This document shows positions 18,755 to 28,127 of a stretch of DNA of 64,000 nucleotides, piece by piece. Below the pieces are notes generated by a model. The model did not search any database. It saw only the letters and a list, made by a program, of their open reading frames with translations, and had not been told where the DNA came from. Source of the DNA: Pseudomonas sp. GM21. Its GTDB lineage: Bacteria; Pseudomonadota; Gammaproteobacteria; Pseudomonadales; Pseudomonadaceae. The first letter of the stretch is position 1. Every line of letters starts with the position of its first letter. Made by a program: the position numbers and the translations under genes. The DNA lies in contig NZ_AKJS01000070.1 of assembly GCF_000282215.1 (NCBI RefSeq), positions 1-64,000 of the forward strand, read 5' to 3'.

Positions 18755-18787
18755 AAAAAAAATGGGCGATTGTTTAGATCGCCCATT
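18755..18787 (-). terminator. Rho-independent terminator of the 19072-18792 operon
   Basis: The stem AATGGGCGAT/ATCGCCCATT is followed on the minus strand by eight T (complement of 18756-18762 and neighbours). It matches the terminator at 18172 in sequence. Confidence 0.75.
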
Positions 18788-18791
18788 GTCG

Positions 18792-19055
18792 TTACTGAGG
18801 CTGCAATCGTCGTCCGATGACATCCATCAAATCACAACCGTCGCGCAGCGGAATCGCCAACACCCGCGCAAAATCCTGTAACAGCAAAGCATCACGGCCC
18901 ACTCCCTCCGCGACGGACAAGGTTTCCAGCAGTTGGGTCACGCTACGAATGCGATACGCTGCGGTTTCATGTAACACATCCACCGGAGCATCCGTATCAA
19001 TCAGCAACGAAGCAATTTGGCAATCGATGCCCGTAATCGGCATGTATCTAGCCAT
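18792..19055 (-). CDS. Small hypothetical protein encoded after DUF6124
   Basis: The 87-residue protein starts at the ATG at 19055, preceded by GGGGGGAT. It begins MARYMPITGIDCQIASLLIDTDAPVDVLHETAAYRI and continues with helical segments. There is no membrane segment and no recognised domain. The gene starts 17 bp after the DUF6124 gene at 19072 and shares a terminator with it, so the pair is an operon and the proteins may act together. Upstream in-frame codons overlap the previous gene and are unlikely to be used. Confidence 0.65.
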   Translation of the reverse strand: MARYMPITGIDCQIASLLIDTDAPVDVLHETAAYRIRSVTQLLETLSVAEGVGRDALLLQDFARVLAIPLRDGCDLMDVIGRRLQPQ

Positions 19056-19071
19056 CAGTGATCCCCCCCTC

Positions 19072-19449
19072 TCAATGCCGTACAGGTGGATGAACGACAG
19101 GCGCACCTTCGGGTGGGTCAACATTATCCAGCGCCTGGTTCACCAACAACTCGGCGATGACCGCCAATTGCTGTATCGATAGCGCAACATTGCGTTTCGA
19201 GCCTTCCAGCTTGCAGGCCAGATCCGTAATCAGGACATTCAGCGATGCCAGGGTTTCGCAGGCATGACATAGAAGGGTTGGTGAGTCGACGTCTGGAGTG
19301 ATCGTGAAGACGTGGCTAATTGGGTCGGCGTGGCCGGGGTTTCGCAAACGCGCGCTGACGGTGCGCTCTGTGGTTTCTGAAAGTTGGACGGGATCGAGAG
19401 TTTCAGCTTCTGCTGAGACTTGGGGGGGATTGGGACTTAGTTTTTTCAT
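19072..19449 (-). CDS. DUF6124 family protein (copy 2)
   Basis: The 125-residue protein from the ATG at 19449 (GAGG lies 11 bases upstream) has an N-terminal polar segment (MKKLSPNPPQVSAEAE). The DUF6124 core follows: VFTITPDVDSPTLLCHACETLASLNVLITDLACKLEG, then VALSIQQLAVIAELLVNQALDNV. It is about half identical to the protein at 18221 in the core. It is the first gene of a two-gene operon. The function is unknown; the duplicated copies with matching terminators suggest recent tandem duplication with loss or gain of the small partner gene. Confidence 0.8.
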   Translation of the reverse strand: MKKLSPNPPQVSAEAETLDPVQLSETTERTVSARLRNPGHADPISHVFTITPDVDSPTLLCHACETLASLNVLITDLACKLEGSKRNVALSIQQLAVIAELLVNQALDNVDPPEGAPVVHPPVRH

Positions 19450-19820
19450 GTGCGAAGAACCTCGGTAATTAAATAAACTGCCGATCTCACTTCCACAGAG
19501 AGGGTGGCAGCCGTACGCAGGTGTGGAAGTCCGGGATACCGAGAGAAACCCAGTGCACTCAAGAGTGCTCCTGCGCAAAGCTGCCATAAGCAACAATGTT
19601 GGCATAAAAAACGCAAACATGTGTTTACAGGTGCATACGCGTTCTCGGCAACCACCGGACTTCCACATCCGGCCGCTGATTTTGCAGCGGCCCGACAGAG
19701 GTTATCGATAGTGAGGGAGACGCAACAGTTCATGAAGTACGACGCGTCTTGCAGGAAATGTCCGAAGCCTTCGCAGGCCAGCGCACATGATCCTAGGACG
19801 CCCCGATTTTTTAGGAGGGT
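19450..19820. other. Intergenic region, no gene seen
   Basis: These 371 bases hold the promoter side of the DUF6124 operon. A perfect hairpin GGCCGCTG/CAGCGGCC lies near 19671-19693. Its loop is ATTTTG and no T-run follows, so it is not an obvious terminator. The open frames here are short and without ribosome sites. Confidence 0.4.
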
Positions 19821-20390
19821 TCAGTCATCAGGCATTTCCGGCTGCTTGGCGGTTTTACCCGATTTGCCAGGCTTGGCGGCCTTGGTGCCTTTGGCATCTT
19901 TGGCCGGTTCGGCTGCAACAGGGGTCGCTACCGTGGGCGGGGGCGCTTCTTTCTCCGCCGCGGGCAACGCGTCGATGGTCTCGAATATCTTCTTCAAATC
20001 GACTGACTTTGATTCTTCCCCCGAACTCTCAAGCTTCTTTTCACCGTCCTTGCCGATCAGGATCACTTTGGGCAACGCCCCCGCACCCAGTTTGAGGGCG
20101 CGGATCAGTGCCATGGTGTCCTGTTGACCGAGATCCTTGCCGTCGAGCTGCCCGAACATGTTCAGCACGGTGTACACCCTGATATTTCGCTGGGCGATAC
20201 CCTCCTTGTTGGCGGGATCGTTCAGAGACGTTTTCAGACCCGTCCAGACGGGGTCGACGGTGCTGGTCGCGATGACAATCAGTGGCCGGGACCGGCCTTT
20301 GTCCATGTCCAACGGTGAATCGCTTTCGGCTGCGAGCAAGGGACCGGCGAAAGCCAGCAAGGTTGTCAGGGTCAAAAACCTGATGAGCAT
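19821..20390 (-). CDS. DUF4174 domain secreted protein with Lys/Ala/Pro tail
   Basis: The 189-residue precursor has a signal peptide (LTLTTLLAFAGPLLA-AE). A DUF4174 thioredoxin-fold-like domain follows around residues 28-130 (SRPLIVIATSTVDPVWTGLK, VYTVLNMFGQLDGK, LPKVILIGKDGEKKL), then a low-complexity Ala/Pro/Lys tail of about 45 residues (KGTKAAKPGKSGKTAK). I chose the ATG at 20390, six bases after AAGGAG, over a second ATG six bases upstream. It is probably periplasmic; no redox Cys are visible, so oxidoreductase activity is unlikely. Confidence 0.82.
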   Translation of the reverse strand: MLIRFLTLTTLLAFAGPLLAAESDSPLDMDKGRSRPLIVIATSTVDPVWTGLKTSLNDPANKEGIAQRNIRVYTVLNMFGQLDGKDLGQQDTMALIRALKLGAGALPKVILIGKDGEKKLESSGEESKSVDLKKIFETIDALPAAEKEAPPPTVATPVAAEPAKDAKGTKAAKPGKSGKTAKQPEMPDD

Positions 20391-20569
20391 GCGCATCTCC
20401 TTTTGATAACCACGCTCTAATGATTGCGCATCGCGGCGTTCGTTCCGGGTGACGTACCGCAATTGTGTTTCGCCTTGACCCAAGCTTAGGTCAGGGCGGT
20501 CATTGCGCAACAGGCTGGGCTAATCTCAAAGCCATAACGATCCACCTGAACCGCCGTGAGGACTTCTCC

Positions 20570-20938
20570 ATGAGCGCTCAGCTGAACCACACCATTGTCT
20601 GGTGCCACGACAAGCAGGTATCGGCGAACTTCCTCGCCGATCTCCTCGGGCTGCCCGCACCCACGCCTTTCGGCCCGATGTTGATCGTCACATTCGACAA
20701 CGGCGTGTCGCTGGATTTCTACAACAACGAGCCGCCGATTGCATCCCAGCACTATGCGTTTTTGATCGGTGACGACGACTTCGACAAAGCCTTCGCGCGC
20801 CTGCAAGCACGCGGCCAGCCGTGGTGGGCGGACCCGGGCAAGCAGCGGCTGAAGGAAATCAATGATTACGCAGGAGGACGGCGGGTGTATTTCGATGACC
20901 CTGATGGGCATCTGCTGGAGATATTCACCCGCGAGTGA
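20570..20938 (+). CDS. VOC-family (glyoxalase-like) protein
   Basis: The 122-residue protein has the paired beta-alpha-beta modules of the vicinal oxygen chelate fold: LNHTIVWCHDKQVSANFLADLLGLP in the first half and YFDDPDGHLLEIFT at the end, the classic C-terminal signature. Metal ligands may be His6 and the final Glu. The reaction is unknown; the family includes lactoylglutathione lyases, dioxygenases and antibiotic-binding proteins. I chose the ATG at 20570, where homologues begin and a GTGAGGA sequence precedes it. Confidence 0.85.
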   Translation: MSAQLNHTIVWCHDKQVSANFLADLLGLPAPTPFGPMLIVTFDNGVSLDFYNNEPPIASQHYAFLIGDDDFDKAFARLQARGQPWWADPGKQRLKEINDYAGGRRVYFDDPDGHLLEIFTRE

Positions 20939-20958
20939 CACTGGCGAATCAGTGGGAA

Positions 20959-21744
20959 TCAGAACGCCAGTTTGTAACCGATCAGCACCAACATCGTCGC
21001 CAGGCACGGGCGCAACAGTTCATCGGAGATCTTGCCGGTCAGATGACTGCCCAACCAGATACCCGGCAGCGAACCAATCAGCAGGTAACCCAGCACATGC
21101 CAGTCCATGTTGCCCATGCTTGCATGGCCAAGCCCGGCGACCAGGGTCAACGGTACGGCGTGGGCGATTTCCGTACCGACGAGGCGACGGGTCGGCAGCA
21201 GCGGATACAGGATGAACAGGGCCACGGTGCCAAGGGCGCCCGCACCGATGGACGTCAGTGCAACCATGGTGCCCAGCACCAGGCCGGTGATCACCGTCAT
21301 CACGTTGAGGCGCTTGCCGCTGGGGTTGTAGTTGCCGCCGGCGCGATTGTGCGCGAACTCAAGCAGGCGCTTCTTGAAGAGAATGGCCAGCGCCGTGGCG
21401 AACAGAACGAAGCCCAGCGCCTGTTTGATGATGGCATTCATCGTTTCGGGAGCGGTGTGCAAGCTGCTCAGGAACCACAGCGTCAACGCCACGGCCGGCA
21501 CGCTGCCCAGGGTCAGCCAGCCGGTAATCGCCCAATCGATGTTGTTGTTTTTCCTGTGAACCAGCACGCCACTGGATTTGGTGATCGCCGCGTACAGCAG
21601 ATCGGTACCGACCGCCGTCGCCGGGTTGATGCCGAACCACAGCAGAATCGGGGTCATCAACGACCCACCACCGACGCCAGTCATGCCAACAATAAAGCCA
21701 ACCACCAACCCGGCAACGACCAACCCGATGTTCACTAAATCCAT
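20959..21744 (-). CDS. Sulfite exporter TauE/SafE family protein
   Basis: The inner-membrane protein of about 261 residues has eight hydrophobic segments in two related halves. The first half carries GFIVGMTGVGGGSLMTPILL (the family signature) and GTDLLYAAITKSSG; the second half carries LTSIGAGALGTVALFILYP and GTEIAHAVPLTLVAGLGH. Members export sulfite or organosulfonate-derived anions, but many are uncharacterised. The ATG at 21744 is taken as the start; one 12 bases upstream is also possible. Confidence 0.9.
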   Translation of the reverse strand: MDLVNIGLVVAGLVVGFIVGMTGVGGGSLMTPILLWFGINPATAVGTDLLYAAITKSSGVLVHRKNNNIDWAITGWLTLGSVPAVALTLWFLSSLHTAPETMNAIIKQALGFVLFATALAILFKKRLLEFAHNRAGGNYNPSGKRLNVMTVITGLVLGTMVALTSIGAGALGTVALFILYPLLPTRRLVGTEIAHAVPLTLVAGLGHASMGNMDWHVLGYLLIGSLPGIWLGSHLTGKISDELLRPCLATMLVLIGYKLAF

Positions 21745-21860
21745 TGATACGTCCACAAAAGCACAGGAGAAATCTGGCCCGCAGCATAGCGATTTTTCTT
21801 ATAACCACTTATATCGATGCGGACTATCGTTATATCCGAGACGTAACCACCACCCCAATT

Positions 21861-21955
21861 CCTGTGGGAGCGAGCTTGCTCGCGATAGCGGTGTATCAGG
21901 CAACATCGATGGTGGGTGTCAGATTGCAATCGCGAGCAAGCTAGCTCCCACAGGG
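21861..21955. repeat. REP pair (BIME)
   Basis: CTGTGGGAGCGAGCTTGCTCGCGAT faces the complementary copy ATCGCGAGCAAGCTAGCTCCCACAG across about 45 bp. One arm has CTAGCT in place of CTCGCT. Confidence 0.9.
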
Positions 21956-21969
21956 GAGTGGTGTCAGCC

Positions 21970-22719
21970 CTATTGCACCGGCAGGAAGTTCAGAAACAGC
22001 AGGCTCTGCGCGTAGTTCAAGCCGATGCGTCGGTACCGTTCGTCCAGCATCTGCGTCAGCAAATCCAGGCGCGCAACGATCTTGCCGAACTCCACGGCAA
22101 AACTCAGGTTACTGCCCTCCTCCGAGATCTCATTGGAAAACAGCAACGGTTCGCCTTGTTTGTTTTGTCGTTGGCTGAGAATCCACGTGGCGATCTCGAT
22201 GTTGCGCGCGGCATTGCTGACGAACGTCGGGTTGATCGCATCCGTCATGTAGAACTCCAGACGATTGCCGTGAGCGGTCACCAACATGCTGCCGATGGCA
22301 TAAATGAAGGCACCGACCCGGTCACCGAGAAACTCCGGACTCATCGCATACCTGAGCGCCGCCAAGTCTTTTTTGCCGCCGAGGGTGGGCAGTGGCTGTT
22401 GCTCTTCGATGGCCATGCGTACTTGCTTCCCCGCCGTTCGGGCGTCGAGGAAGCCGGATTTCTTCAGCTCATCGGGATTGCGCAGGTAGAGCTTGCTCAT
22501 CAGCACGTAGAGGCTGTTGAGGTTGTCACGCATCGCCAGCGTGGCCATGCGGTCAACGCTGGTCTGGAGAAACTCCTGGGGGCGTCCTTCGCGGAACTGG
22601 CTGACGATGTCATTGCCCTGCTGCTGGCTGCAACCGGTGACAAAGAGCATCGCCAGGTAAGCCAGGAGCAAGCAACAGCGGTGGATCGCTCGGGTGATTA
22701 GGGGTAAAACTTGAGCCAT
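21970..22719 (-). CDS. Hypothetical lipoprotein
   Basis: The 249-residue protein from the ATG at 22719 begins with a lipoprotein signal peptide whose lipobox is FVTGC, with the Cys near residue 29. The mature part is mostly helical (REGRPQEFLQTSVDRMATLAMRDNL; RMAIEEQQ; EFGKIVARLDLLTQMLDERYRRIGLNYAQSLLFLNFLP). No enzyme motif is visible. It appears to be a Pseudomonas-conserved envelope protein of unknown role. Confidence 0.75.
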   Translation of the reverse strand: MAQVLPLITRAIHRCCLLLAYLAMLFVTGCSQQQGNDIVSQFREGRPQEFLQTSVDRMATLAMRDNLNSLYVLMSKLYLRNPDELKKSGFLDARTAGKQVRMAIEEQQPLPTLGGKKDLAALRYAMSPEFLGDRVGAFIYAIGSMLVTAHGNRLEFYMTDAINPTFVSNAARNIEIATWILSQRQNKQGEPLLFSNEISEEGSNLSFAVEFGKIVARLDLLTQMLDERYRRIGLNYAQSLLFLNFLPVQ

Positions 22720-22855
22720 GGGTTCTTGAACTTGGCATGGGCCAACGGAGGGGATCGCCATCGGCTGCCCAAGGATAGAGCCACCAAAAGCAAAAAAGTG
22801 CGGTGCCAACGGTCCGCCAATCCAGTATTCACCGAGGCACAGAGAGGAGGTTTAC

Positions 22856-23677
22856 ATGCGCACGCTTGAATTGGCCGGCGTCAATGTACCGGTCGTCGGC
22901 CAAGGCACTTGGCGTATGGGTGAGGATCCCTCGGCGCAAGCGCGTGAAGTCTCGGCCCTGCGCCTGGGCATCGAGTTGGGCATGACACTGATCGATACCG
23001 CTGAGATGTACGCAGAAGGCGGTGCCGAGGAAGTGGTCGCTGAAGCCATTAGCGGCTTGCGCGACAAGGTCTTTCTGGTCAGCAAGGTCTACCCGCACAA
23101 CGCCAGCTGCCAAGGCATTCCCCTGGCTTGCGAGCGCAGCCTTCGGCGCTTGAAGACCGATTACATCGATTTGTACCTGCTGCACTGGCGCGGCCAGTTT
23201 CCCCTGGAGGAAACCGTTGAAGCCTTCGAACGCCTGCGTGAAGACGGCAAGATTGGCCGTTGGGGCGTGTCCAATTTTGATCTGGACGACCTGCACGAAC
23301 TGAGTTCACCGGCCTGCGCCACCAATCAGGTGATGTATAACCTGGAAGAGCGCGGCATCGAATTTGATTTACTGCCCTGGAGCCAACAGCAGCGGCAGCC
23401 ATTGATGGCGTATTGTCCCATCGGTCAGGGCGGGGAAATGCTGGCCCATCCTGCGCTTGAAAAAATTGCCGCCCGTCACGGGGTGACACCCGGCCAGGTC
23501 GCGCTGGCATGGATTCTGCGGCAGACCGGTGTGATTGCCATCCCCAAGGCGGTCAAACCTGAACATCTACACTTAAATGCACAAGCCCCGCAATTGCAGC
23601 TCGATCCCGGGGATCTGGAGGCGCTGGACCACGCGTTTCACGCGCCACAACGCAAACAGCGATTGGCCATGGTCTGA
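22856..23677 (+). CDS. Aldo/keto reductase
   Basis: The 273-residue NADPH-dependent oxidoreductase has a (beta/alpha)8 barrel. The catalytic tetrad can be placed as Asp (LIDTAEMY, near residue 46), Tyr (TAEMY), Lys (VFLVSKVYPHN) and His (LYLLHWRG). IPKAVKPEHLHLNAQAPQLQL near the C-terminus is the cofactor-binding segment. It acts in the cytoplasm, probably on aldehydes or ketones of unknown identity. It resembles the YeaE/YtbE class. The next gene starts 31 bp downstream in the same direction. Confidence 0.9.
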   Translation: MRTLELAGVNVPVVGQGTWRMGEDPSAQAREVSALRLGIELGMTLIDTAEMYAEGGAEEVVAEAISGLRDKVFLVSKVYPHNASCQGIPLACERSLRRLKTDYIDLYLLHWRGQFPLEETVEAFERLREDGKIGRWGVSNFDLDDLHELSSPACATNQVMYNLEERGIEFDLLPWSQQQRQPLMAYCPIGQGGEMLAHPALEKIAARHGVTPGQVALAWILRQTGVIAIPKAVKPEHLHLNAQAPQLQLDPGDLEALDHAFHAPQRKQRLAMV

Positions 23678-23708
23678 GCCCATCGACGTATTGTCAGAGG
23701 GTTTCTGC

Positions 23709-24179
23709 ATGAGAAGCACCGATGCGCTCGATGCTTTTAACCTGCCACGTTTCATCAAGGCTCAAGAGCCGGTATTCGAGTGGGTCCAGGAAGAACTGAG
23801 TGCCGGTAAAAAACGTCGTCACTGGATGTGGTTCATCTTTCCGCAACTGGCCGGCCTGGGCGGGAGCGAAATGTCCCGATACTTTGCCATTAGCTCCGAC
23901 GAGGAAGCCGTGGCGTATCTGGAACATCCGTTGCTGGGTCCACGACTGCGAACCTGCACGGAAATGGTCCTGAACATCAAACAGCGCTCGATCGCCGAGA
24001 TTTTCGGCCATCCCGATGACCTCAAGTTTCACTCGTCAATGACCCTGTTTGCTCAGGTCACCCCAGAAAACAGCGTTTTTCATCAGGCCCTTGCGCAGTA
24101 TTTTCACGGCATACCGGATGCCTGGACGCTGTCGTTGCTGGACTTAAAACAGGCCCAATTGCCCACCAATCAGGGTTGA
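23709..24179 (+). CDS. DUF1810 family protein
   Basis: The 156-residue protein shows the family signature [26 protein letters not shown] and a following [23 protein letters not shown]. Function is unknown; the family has been annotated as 'calpastatin' in some genomes without evidence. It lies 31 bp after the aldo/keto reductase gene and may be co-transcribed. Its last 36 bp overlap the convergent 3' end of polB, which is unusual but both frames are clearly coding. Confidence 0.88.
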   Translation: MRSTDALDAFNLPRFIKAQEPVFEWVQEELSAGKKRRHWMWFIFPQLAGLGGSEMSRYFAISSDEEAVAYLEHPLLGPRLRTCTEMVLNIKQRSIAEIFGHPDDLKFHSSMTLFAQVTPENSVFHQALAQYFHGIPDAWTLSLLDLKQAQLPTNQG

Positions 24180-26537
24180 GAAGTCGTCGTCCACGAACGG
24201 CAGGATCGCGTCTGCCACCGGTTGCAGTTGCCGGGTGACGTAGTGGTCGTAGTCGATAGGCGCGCTGCGAATCTCCAGTGGTTCGGGCCCGGCGACGGTG
24301 ATCACGTAGCTGATCCAGCCGCCGTTCTGATACTGACGCGGGCGGCCCTGCCGGTCATTGAAGTCATCGGCGATGCGCGCGGCGCGCACATGGGGTGGCA
24401 CGTTGCGCTCGTAATCATCGAGGGTGCGCCGCAGACGCTTGCGGTAGATCAGACGCTCGTCGAACTCGCCGGCGAGGGTCTTTTGCACGTAATCGCGTAC
24501 GTAATCCTGATAAGGCTTGCGATGGAAGATCCGCGAATACAGCTCTTGCTGGAATTGCCGGGCCAGGGGCGACCAGTCGGTGCGTACGGTTTCCAGGCCT
24601 TTGTAGACCATTTCATCCGTGCCATCGGCGCGGGTGACCAAGCCAGCGTAACGCTTCTTGCTGCCCTCCTCCGCACCACGAATGGTCGGCATCAGAAAGC
24701 GCTTGTAATGGGTTTCGAACTGCAATTCCAACGCGCTTTCCAGCCCGTATTCCTCACGCACATGTTCACTCCACCACTGGTTGACGTGGTCCACCAGCGC
24801 GTGGCCGATTCGCGCGGCCTCTTCCTGGCCGTGAGCGCGGCGCAGCCAGACGAACGTGGAGTCGGTGTCGCCGTAAATCACCGTATGGCCCTGGGCTTCG
24901 ATCAGCTGTCGGGTGCGCAGCATGATCTCGTGGCCGCGCAAGGTGATGGACGATGCCAGGCGTGTGTCGAAGAATCGGCAGCCACTGGAGCCGAGCACGC
25001 CGTAGAAGGCATTCATGATGATCTTCAGCGCCTGGGACAGCGGCGCATTGTGTTCGCGCTTGGCGGTTTCGCGGCCTTCGGCGACCCGGGCGACGATGGC
25101 CGGCAGGCAATGCCGGGATCTGGAAAAACGCGCCCCGCGAAAACCCGGTACCGAGTCGCTGTCATCAGGATGCTGCAAACCCTCAATCAGCCCGACCGGG
25201 TCGATCAGGAAGGTGCGGATGATCGACGGATAAAGGCTTTTGTAGTCGAGTACCAGCACCGATTCGTACAGGCCCGGTTGCGAGTCCATGACAAAACCAC
25301 CGGGGCTGGCCTGTGGTGACTTGCCGCCCAGGTTCGGCGCCACAAAGCCCTGACGGTGCATCAGCGGCATGTAAAGGTGGGTGAACGCCGCCACCGACCC
25401 ACCGCTGCGGTCCGCCGGCAAACCGGTGACGCTGGCGCGTTCCAGCAGGAAGGTCAGCAGTTCGGTCTTGGCGAAAATCCGGGTCACCAATTCGCAGTCT
25501 TTGAGGTTGTAGGTGGCGAGGGCCGGTTTGTCCTCGGCGAACATGCGGTTGATTTCGTCCATGCGCTGATACGGCGTGCTGATGGCCTTGCCCTCGCCCA
25601 GCAGGGTTTGCGCGACGTTTTCCAGACTGAACGAGGGAAAATTCCAGGTCGCCGAACGCAAGGATTCGATGCCGTCGATGATCAATCGTCCCGCCGCTGC
25701 CGCGAAGTAATGATTGCGGCTGCCATGCTCACGCCACTGCATCTCTTCGCCACCGCGTCCAAGCTTGAGCGGTACCGCCAGGCGCCGGGCGTGTTCATGC
25801 AGTATACGCAGGTCGAACTGCACCACGTTCCAGCCGATGATCGCGTCGGGGTCGTAGCGGGCAAACCACTCGTTGAGTCTTTTCAGCAATACGGTTCGCG
25901 AGTCGCAGTATTCGAGCTGGAAATCCACCGCGCTGGCGTCGCCGTTGGGTGGCCCGAGCATGTACACCTGGCGCTCGCCGCAGCCTTCCAGAGCGATGGA
26001 ATACAACTCGCCTTGAGCGGTGGTTTCGATGTCCAGTGAGACCAGCCGCAACTTGGGCCGGTAGGTCGGGTCAGGTTTCATCTGCGCGTCGAGCAGCAGG
26101 CCCTCGCCATCAGGCGTACCGCCAAAGATCACCGGCGCCGTGATGAAGCGCTCCATCATGTAGCGCTCCGCCGGGCGAACGTCGCCCTCGAACATATCGA
26201 CCCCGGCCTTGCGCAGCGCGGTTTCCAAACGCATCAACTGACCGTGCTGCTGGCAATACAGGCCAAGAACCGGGCGGTGTTCGAAATCCAGCAGGGCCAA
26301 GGGCTTTAGCTCGACGTTTTTCTCGCCGTACAGCACCTGTTGCGCTTGCTCGCGCTGGACGGCCGGAATGAACGCCACCGACGGTTGATGAGGCAGGCGG
26401 ATACGCCGGGGACCCGTATCGGTCGCCAGCCAGAATTCGACTTCCGTGCCGGCCGGGGTGTCGCGCCAATGCCGGGTCAGGACGAAGCCCTGCTGTAAAT
26501 CCACCACTGCAACCTCACGTATTGATTCAGGCTGCAA
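24144..26537 (-). CDS. polB: DNA polymerase II (family B)
   Basis: PolB is a family B polymerase with 3'-5' exonuclease that acts in replication restart and translesion synthesis. The 797-residue length is normal. The exonuclease motif SLDIETT carries Asp169 and Glu171. The polymerase motif A is [10 protein letters not shown] (about residue 430), motif B is [13 protein letters not shown] (about 510) and motif C is YGDTDSTFV (about 555), with the two catalytic Asp. A later KKRYAGLV is the thumb-base signature. No clear LexA box is visible upstream. It overlaps the 3' end of the DUF1810 gene tail to tail. Confidence 0.96.
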   Translation of the reverse strand: MQPESIREVAVVDLQQGFVLTRHWRDTPAGTEVEFWLATDTGPRRIRLPHQPSVAFIPAVQREQAQQVLYGEKNVELKPLALLDFEHRPVLGLYCQQHGQLMRLETALRKAGVDMFEGDVRPAERYMMERFITAPVIFGGTPDGEGLLLDAQMKPDPTYRPKLRLVSLDIETTAQGELYSIALEGCGERQVYMLGPPNGDASAVDFQLEYCDSRTVLLKRLNEWFARYDPDAIIGWNVVQFDLRILHEHARRLAVPLKLGRGGEEMQWREHGSRNHYFAAAAGRLIIDGIESLRSATWNFPSFSLENVAQTLLGEGKAISTPYQRMDEINRMFAEDKPALATYNLKDCELVTRIFAKTELLTFLLERASVTGLPADRSGGSVAAFTHLYMPLMHRQGFVAPNLGGKSPQASPGGFVMDSQPGLYESVLVLDYKSLYPSIIRTFLIDPVGLIEGLQHPDDSDSVPGFRGARFSRSRHCLPAIVARVAEGRETAKREHNAPLSQALKIIMNAFYGVLGSSGCRFFDTRLASSITLRGHEIMLRTRQLIEAQGHTVIYGDTDSTFVWLRRAHGQEEAARIGHALVDHVNQWWSEHVREEYGLESALELQFETHYKRFLMPTIRGAEEGSKKRYAGLVTRADGTDEMVYKGLETVRTDWSPLARQFQQELYSRIFHRKPYQDYVRDYVQKTLAGEFDERLIYRKRLRRTLDDYERNVPPHVRAARIADDFNDRQGRPRQYQNGGWISYVITVAGPEPLEIRSAPIDYDHYVTRQLQPVADAILPFVDDDFSTLIGGQLGLF

Positions 26538-26726
26538 TTCTACGCGTCATCAAGGGTCAGCGGGTCATGCACGCCACTTTCGACTTCTCTCTGCGGTTTC
26601 CACGCGGTTTACCGAAGAAAAACCGCTGAATGGCGTTTTTTGAGTGTTATCTGCCGCTTTCTTCCTTGCCCTGCGCGTCAGGGTCTACGATTCTTCAAGA
26701 ACAACGACAACACCCGAGAAGCCACC

Positions 26727-27167
26727 ATGAAAACCGTTGCCCAACTGCTCAAGCTCAAAGATCAGAAAAATCAGGAAGTGCACCAGATCAAACCTGATCA
26801 CATGGTGCTGGAAGCGTTGATGAAGATGGCCGAGAAAAACGTCGGCGCCTTGCTGGTGGTGGAAAATGATGAAGTGCTGGGCATCATCAGTGAACGCGAT
26901 TACGCACGCAAACTGGTGCTGCATGGCCGCTCTTCGGTGGGCACGCCGGTTCGCGACATCATGGTGTCCCCGGTCATCACCGTAGACACCCACCAAACCG
27001 TCGATACGTGCCTGGGCATCATGTCCGATCGCCGCCTGCGCCACCTGCCGGTGGTGGAAAACGGCAAGCTGATTGGCTTGCTGTCCATCGGCGACCTGGT
27101 CAAGGAAGCCATTGCTGAACAGGCAGAACTGATTCGCCAGTTGGAGCAATACATCCGCGGCGAATAA
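26727..27167 (+). CDS. CBS-domain protein
   Basis: The 146-residue protein consists of two CBS domains in tandem: residues 8-65 (HMVLEALMKMAEKNVGALLVVENDEVLGIISERDYARK) and 75-130 (VDTHQTVDTCLGIMSDRRLRHLPVVENGKLIGLLSIGDLV). Such two-CBS proteins bind adenine nucleotides or related ligands and act as energy or ligand sensors for unknown partners. I chose the ATG at 26727, the usual start of this family (MKTVAQLLK). It is monocistronic and divergent from polB. Confidence 0.9.
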   Translation: MKTVAQLLKLKDQKNQEVHQIKPDHMVLEALMKMAEKNVGALLVVENDEVLGIISERDYARKLVLHGRSSVGTPVRDIMVSPVITVDTHQTVDTCLGIMSDRRLRHLPVVENGKLIGLLSIGDLVKEAIAEQAELIRQLEQYIRGE

Positions 27168-27187
27168 CTAGTACCCACCGAAAAACC

Positions 27188-27220
27188 CTGTGGGAGCCGG
27201 GCTTGCCCCTGCTCCCACAA
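27188..27220. repeat. Degenerate REP sequence
   Basis: CTGTGGGAGCCGGGCTTGCCC is followed directly by TGCTCCCACA, so the palindrome is present but the spacer of a full pair is lost. Confidence 0.6.
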
Positions 27221-27246
27221 AAGCCCCACAGTTTATCTCCTTATCT

Positions 27247-27876
27247 TCAGTGCTCAGGCGGCCAATGCCGGGCGAAGACCGGTGCCAATGTCGGGTGTCG
27301 GTCGATGCGTTCCAGCCACGCGAAAAAACCGGGTCGGGCGCTGCGTAAATGCTCTCGACTGCCGGCCCATCGAGACACTACCGCCGCCAGCACATCCAGC
27401 GCGCCCGGCGCTTCATCGCCCAGATACAACTCGCCGGAAAACTGATCGGCAAACACCTCCCAGCTCCAGTGCAATCGCGCGCGGGCGCCGGCCAAGAGGT
27501 TTTGCCTGGACGCCTCATCTGTCTCGGCCAACCAGCGTTCGGGGTAATCGATAATGCCGATGGCCACATAACAATTGCTGACGATGTACGCCAGTCCCCG
27601 GATCGCCTGATCACGGTCAGCGGGCAGTTTCGGCAATAGATTCGACTTGGGAAACGTCAGCCCCAGATGAATCAGAATCGCCGCACTTTCGGTGAGAACG
27701 CTGCCATCGGGCAGTTGCAGGGTCGGAATCTGCTTGAGCCGGTTGAGTTTCTCCAGTGTCTGGGCGGCCTCCGAGGACAGCTCGACGTCGATAAAGCGGT
27801 AAGGAATGTCGCACAACTCCAGCGCCGCTTCTATCGCCGCCGCGCCAGAGTTCTGGTGTCCGTAAAGCTGGTACAT
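27247..27876 (-). CDS. Glutathione S-transferase family protein
   Basis: The 209-residue soluble protein has an N-terminal thioredoxin-like domain (residues 1-80: YQLYGHQNSGAAAIEAALELCDIPYRFIDVEL, then the cis-Pro segment KLNRLKQIPTLQLPDGSVLTESAAILIHL). A helical C-terminal domain follows. The ESAA motif binds the glutathione gamma-glutamyl group. The catalytic residue at the N-terminus seems to be Ser11 (HQNSGA), as in beta/theta-like classes. The substrate is unknown. Confidence 0.88.
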   Translation of the reverse strand: MYQLYGHQNSGAAAIEAALELCDIPYRFIDVELSSEAAQTLEKLNRLKQIPTLQLPDGSVLTESAAILIHLGLTFPKSNLLPKLPADRDQAIRGLAYIVSNCYVAIGIIDYPERWLAETDEASRQNLLAGARARLHWSWEVFADQFSGELYLGDEAPGALDVLAAVVSRWAGSREHLRSARPGFFAWLERIDRHPTLAPVFARHWPPEH

Positions 27877-28127
27877 GGTGCGGCCTCCTGGCGAGACAAG
27901 AATGGGGTCATAAGAGGCGTCATCTGCTGGTCACGCTCCCAGTGTAGAAGCGGCGGCTGACCCCATCCGCACCTTCCGTCGACTGAACCATCCCGCCCGC
28001 GTGGGGCCACTCACGCCGCCTATCAATACCGTCGATGTTCACCATCACATCAATGAAGTTCTCATAAAAAATCCTCGGCGTAACATCCGCTCCATACCAA
28101 CCAATAAACACCCCGGAGCACACCATC

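Noticed and set aside
26538..26640. LexA box ahead of polB
   Set aside because: I looked for a CTG-N10-CAG arrangement with an AT-rich centre upstream of the gene and saw none convincing.
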